DNA of 64,000 nt. Source: Glebionis coronaria. Its lineage: Eukaryota > Streptophyta > Magnoliopsida > Asterales > Asteraceae. The stretch covers positions 511,632,274-511,696,273 of the forward strand of contig CM046878.1 in the NCBI GenBank assembly GCA_025667525.1. Direction: 5' to 3'. Made by a program: the position numbers and the translations under genes. The notes below the pieces were generated by a model that saw only the letters and a program-made list of their open reading frames with translations, did no database searches and was not told where the DNA came from. This document shows positions 63,290-64,000 of this stretch, one piece after another (the stretch's first letter is position 1; each line of letters begins with the position of its first letter).

Positions 63290-64000
63290 AAGTATATTAC
63301 TCTTGCTTCACTCTGAGATACTCTTGTCTTGGATGATGCAGATGGGTTATCACCTTACCTGAAGCTGAAATTTTTCACACTCTTTCTTTGTTGGGGTACA
63401 ATCTTGCTAAAAATCAAAAATAGAAATTTTTTAAAGGTCAGTTTCCCTAGATTGGAAGTTTTTGATTCACATGATTTTACAATGCCTTAGCACTAAAACC
63501 ACTGCTTTTAATGAATTTGGGAGTAATGTTGCCACTGCATTGGTGTGTTTGGCAACATTGCGAAAATGCAACTTTTCTCATATGATTTGTGATGGCATGT
63601 TGAAAAATGTTAAGAGCAAAACCAAATTTTGAATGTATCTTAGACTCTTGTCTATTTTTTTGTTAGATATGAGTCAGCATGGGGACATTCTACATGATGA
63701 GTACTTTTATGTAACCCCTCATACATCAAAACTGTTCACCATACCTTTCTCTGACACCTAAAAATATTCTGGTAGATCTGTTCCTTTGACACAATCCATG
63801 CTTTCACTCATTCAGAGTGAAACTGTTGCACATCCCCCAACAGCCCATCCCACACTCTCACAAGAAACACAATCTGAAGATCCCTCGGTTACATCAAATG
63901 ACCTTACTGTTGTACCACCACATCCCCTTATAAACTAATCCTATGTAAAACGCACCAAAGCCAAGTTCACCAAGGTTTCCTTGCCTAATGGGATTTCACC
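63290..64000 (+). pseudogene. Element A extra ORF, continuation (runs off the window)
   Basis: Continues 19841-20045 after removal of C. Codes in shifting frames for YITLASL, TLVLDDADGL, HMILQCLSTKTTAFNEFGSN and ALVCLATLRKCNFSHMICDG, matching the C extra ORF (ILQCLSPRTTAFNEFGSE, CLATGRKYCFSQMIFKGM). A Ser/Thr/Pro-rich stretch with SLIQSETVAHPP and SQETQSEDPS follows. Stops near 63322, 63630 and 63760 and several frameshifts mark it as dead. The right end is cut by the window. Confidence 0.78.

Larger units (their letters stand above)
2448..64000 (+). mobile_element. Element A: outermost decayed Sirevirus-like copia relic (split)
   Basis: Element A is visible in three pieces: 2448-4408 (end of pol and spacer), 19082-20045 (spacer and start of the extra ORF) and 63290-64000 (rest of that ORF, running off the window). 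Removing element B with one copy of its ctatg duplication and element C with one copy of actcc restores continuity of a single copia-type element. Its layout (pol, ~1.1-kb spacer, extra ORF) matches element C in the opposite orientation, so both belong to one family. The 5' LTR, gag and integrase of A are missing left of ~2448, so it is truncated there. It is the oldest layer. Confidence 0.8.

Overview
This window is plant nuclear DNA built almost entirely of LTR retrotransposons. I could support no host gene, tRNA, rRNA, CRISPR array or bacterial-type feature. The retrotransposon families (Sirevirus-like and other Ty1/Copia elements, plus long-LTR Athila-like Ty3/Gypsy elements with a tRNA-Asp type primer site) are those of a flowering plant. 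The wording of several gag and pol proteins resembles Asteraceae (daisy family) copies I recall, so Asteraceae is a moderate-confidence inference.

Layout. Positions 1-2447 hold a ~20-bp minisatellite, a MITE with long terminal inverted repeats (380-663), AT-rich sequence with no recognisable gene, and a ~75-bp tandem repeat. From ~2448 to the right edge everything lies in or inside one old, decayed copia relic on the + strand (element A: 2448-4408, 19082-20045 and 63290-64000). Two insertions split A. Element B (4409-19076, +) is a non-coding copia-type element that itself contains the Athila-like element F (6333-18362, -). Element C (20046-63284, -) is a Sirevirus-like copia element. C contains the gag-only element D (24567-28614, +), a truncated relic I (33231-35373, -) and the Athila-like element G (35379-62273, +). 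G contains the non-coding element E (37137-40462, +) and the copia element H (47447-59705, +). Nesting is four deep: A > C > G > H or E.

Seven elements (B, C, D, E, F, G, H) have both LTRs, a primer binding site, a polypurine tract and a perfect 5-bp target duplication (ctatg, actcc, aaaag, ctctt, ttatt, gtgaa, aaaag). The nesting order and by-eye LTR divergence agree in outline: B and C about 3-4 %, G about 1 %, E about 1.7 % plus one deletion, H 1 difference in 320, D none seen in 558. F was not counted.

Coding state. A, C, F and G carry recognisable gag-pol with stops and frameshifts. G also lacks the reverse-transcriptase segment that carries the first catalytic aspartate. H has an intact protease-integrase-RT-RNase H frame, but gag ends in a stop and pol lies in the -1 frame. 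D encodes only a nucleocapsid-type Gag. B and E encode nothing and must have moved in trans. A and C share a further long, broken frame between pol and the 3' LTR, where Sireviruses carry an env-like gene.

Notable non-coding structure: arrays of an ATTCCGA core recur in the Athila LTRs and in the untranslated leader of copia element H; each copia family carries its own short-motif array at the start of its LTR and again inside the element; and G has LTR ends TAATA...TATTA instead of TG...CA.
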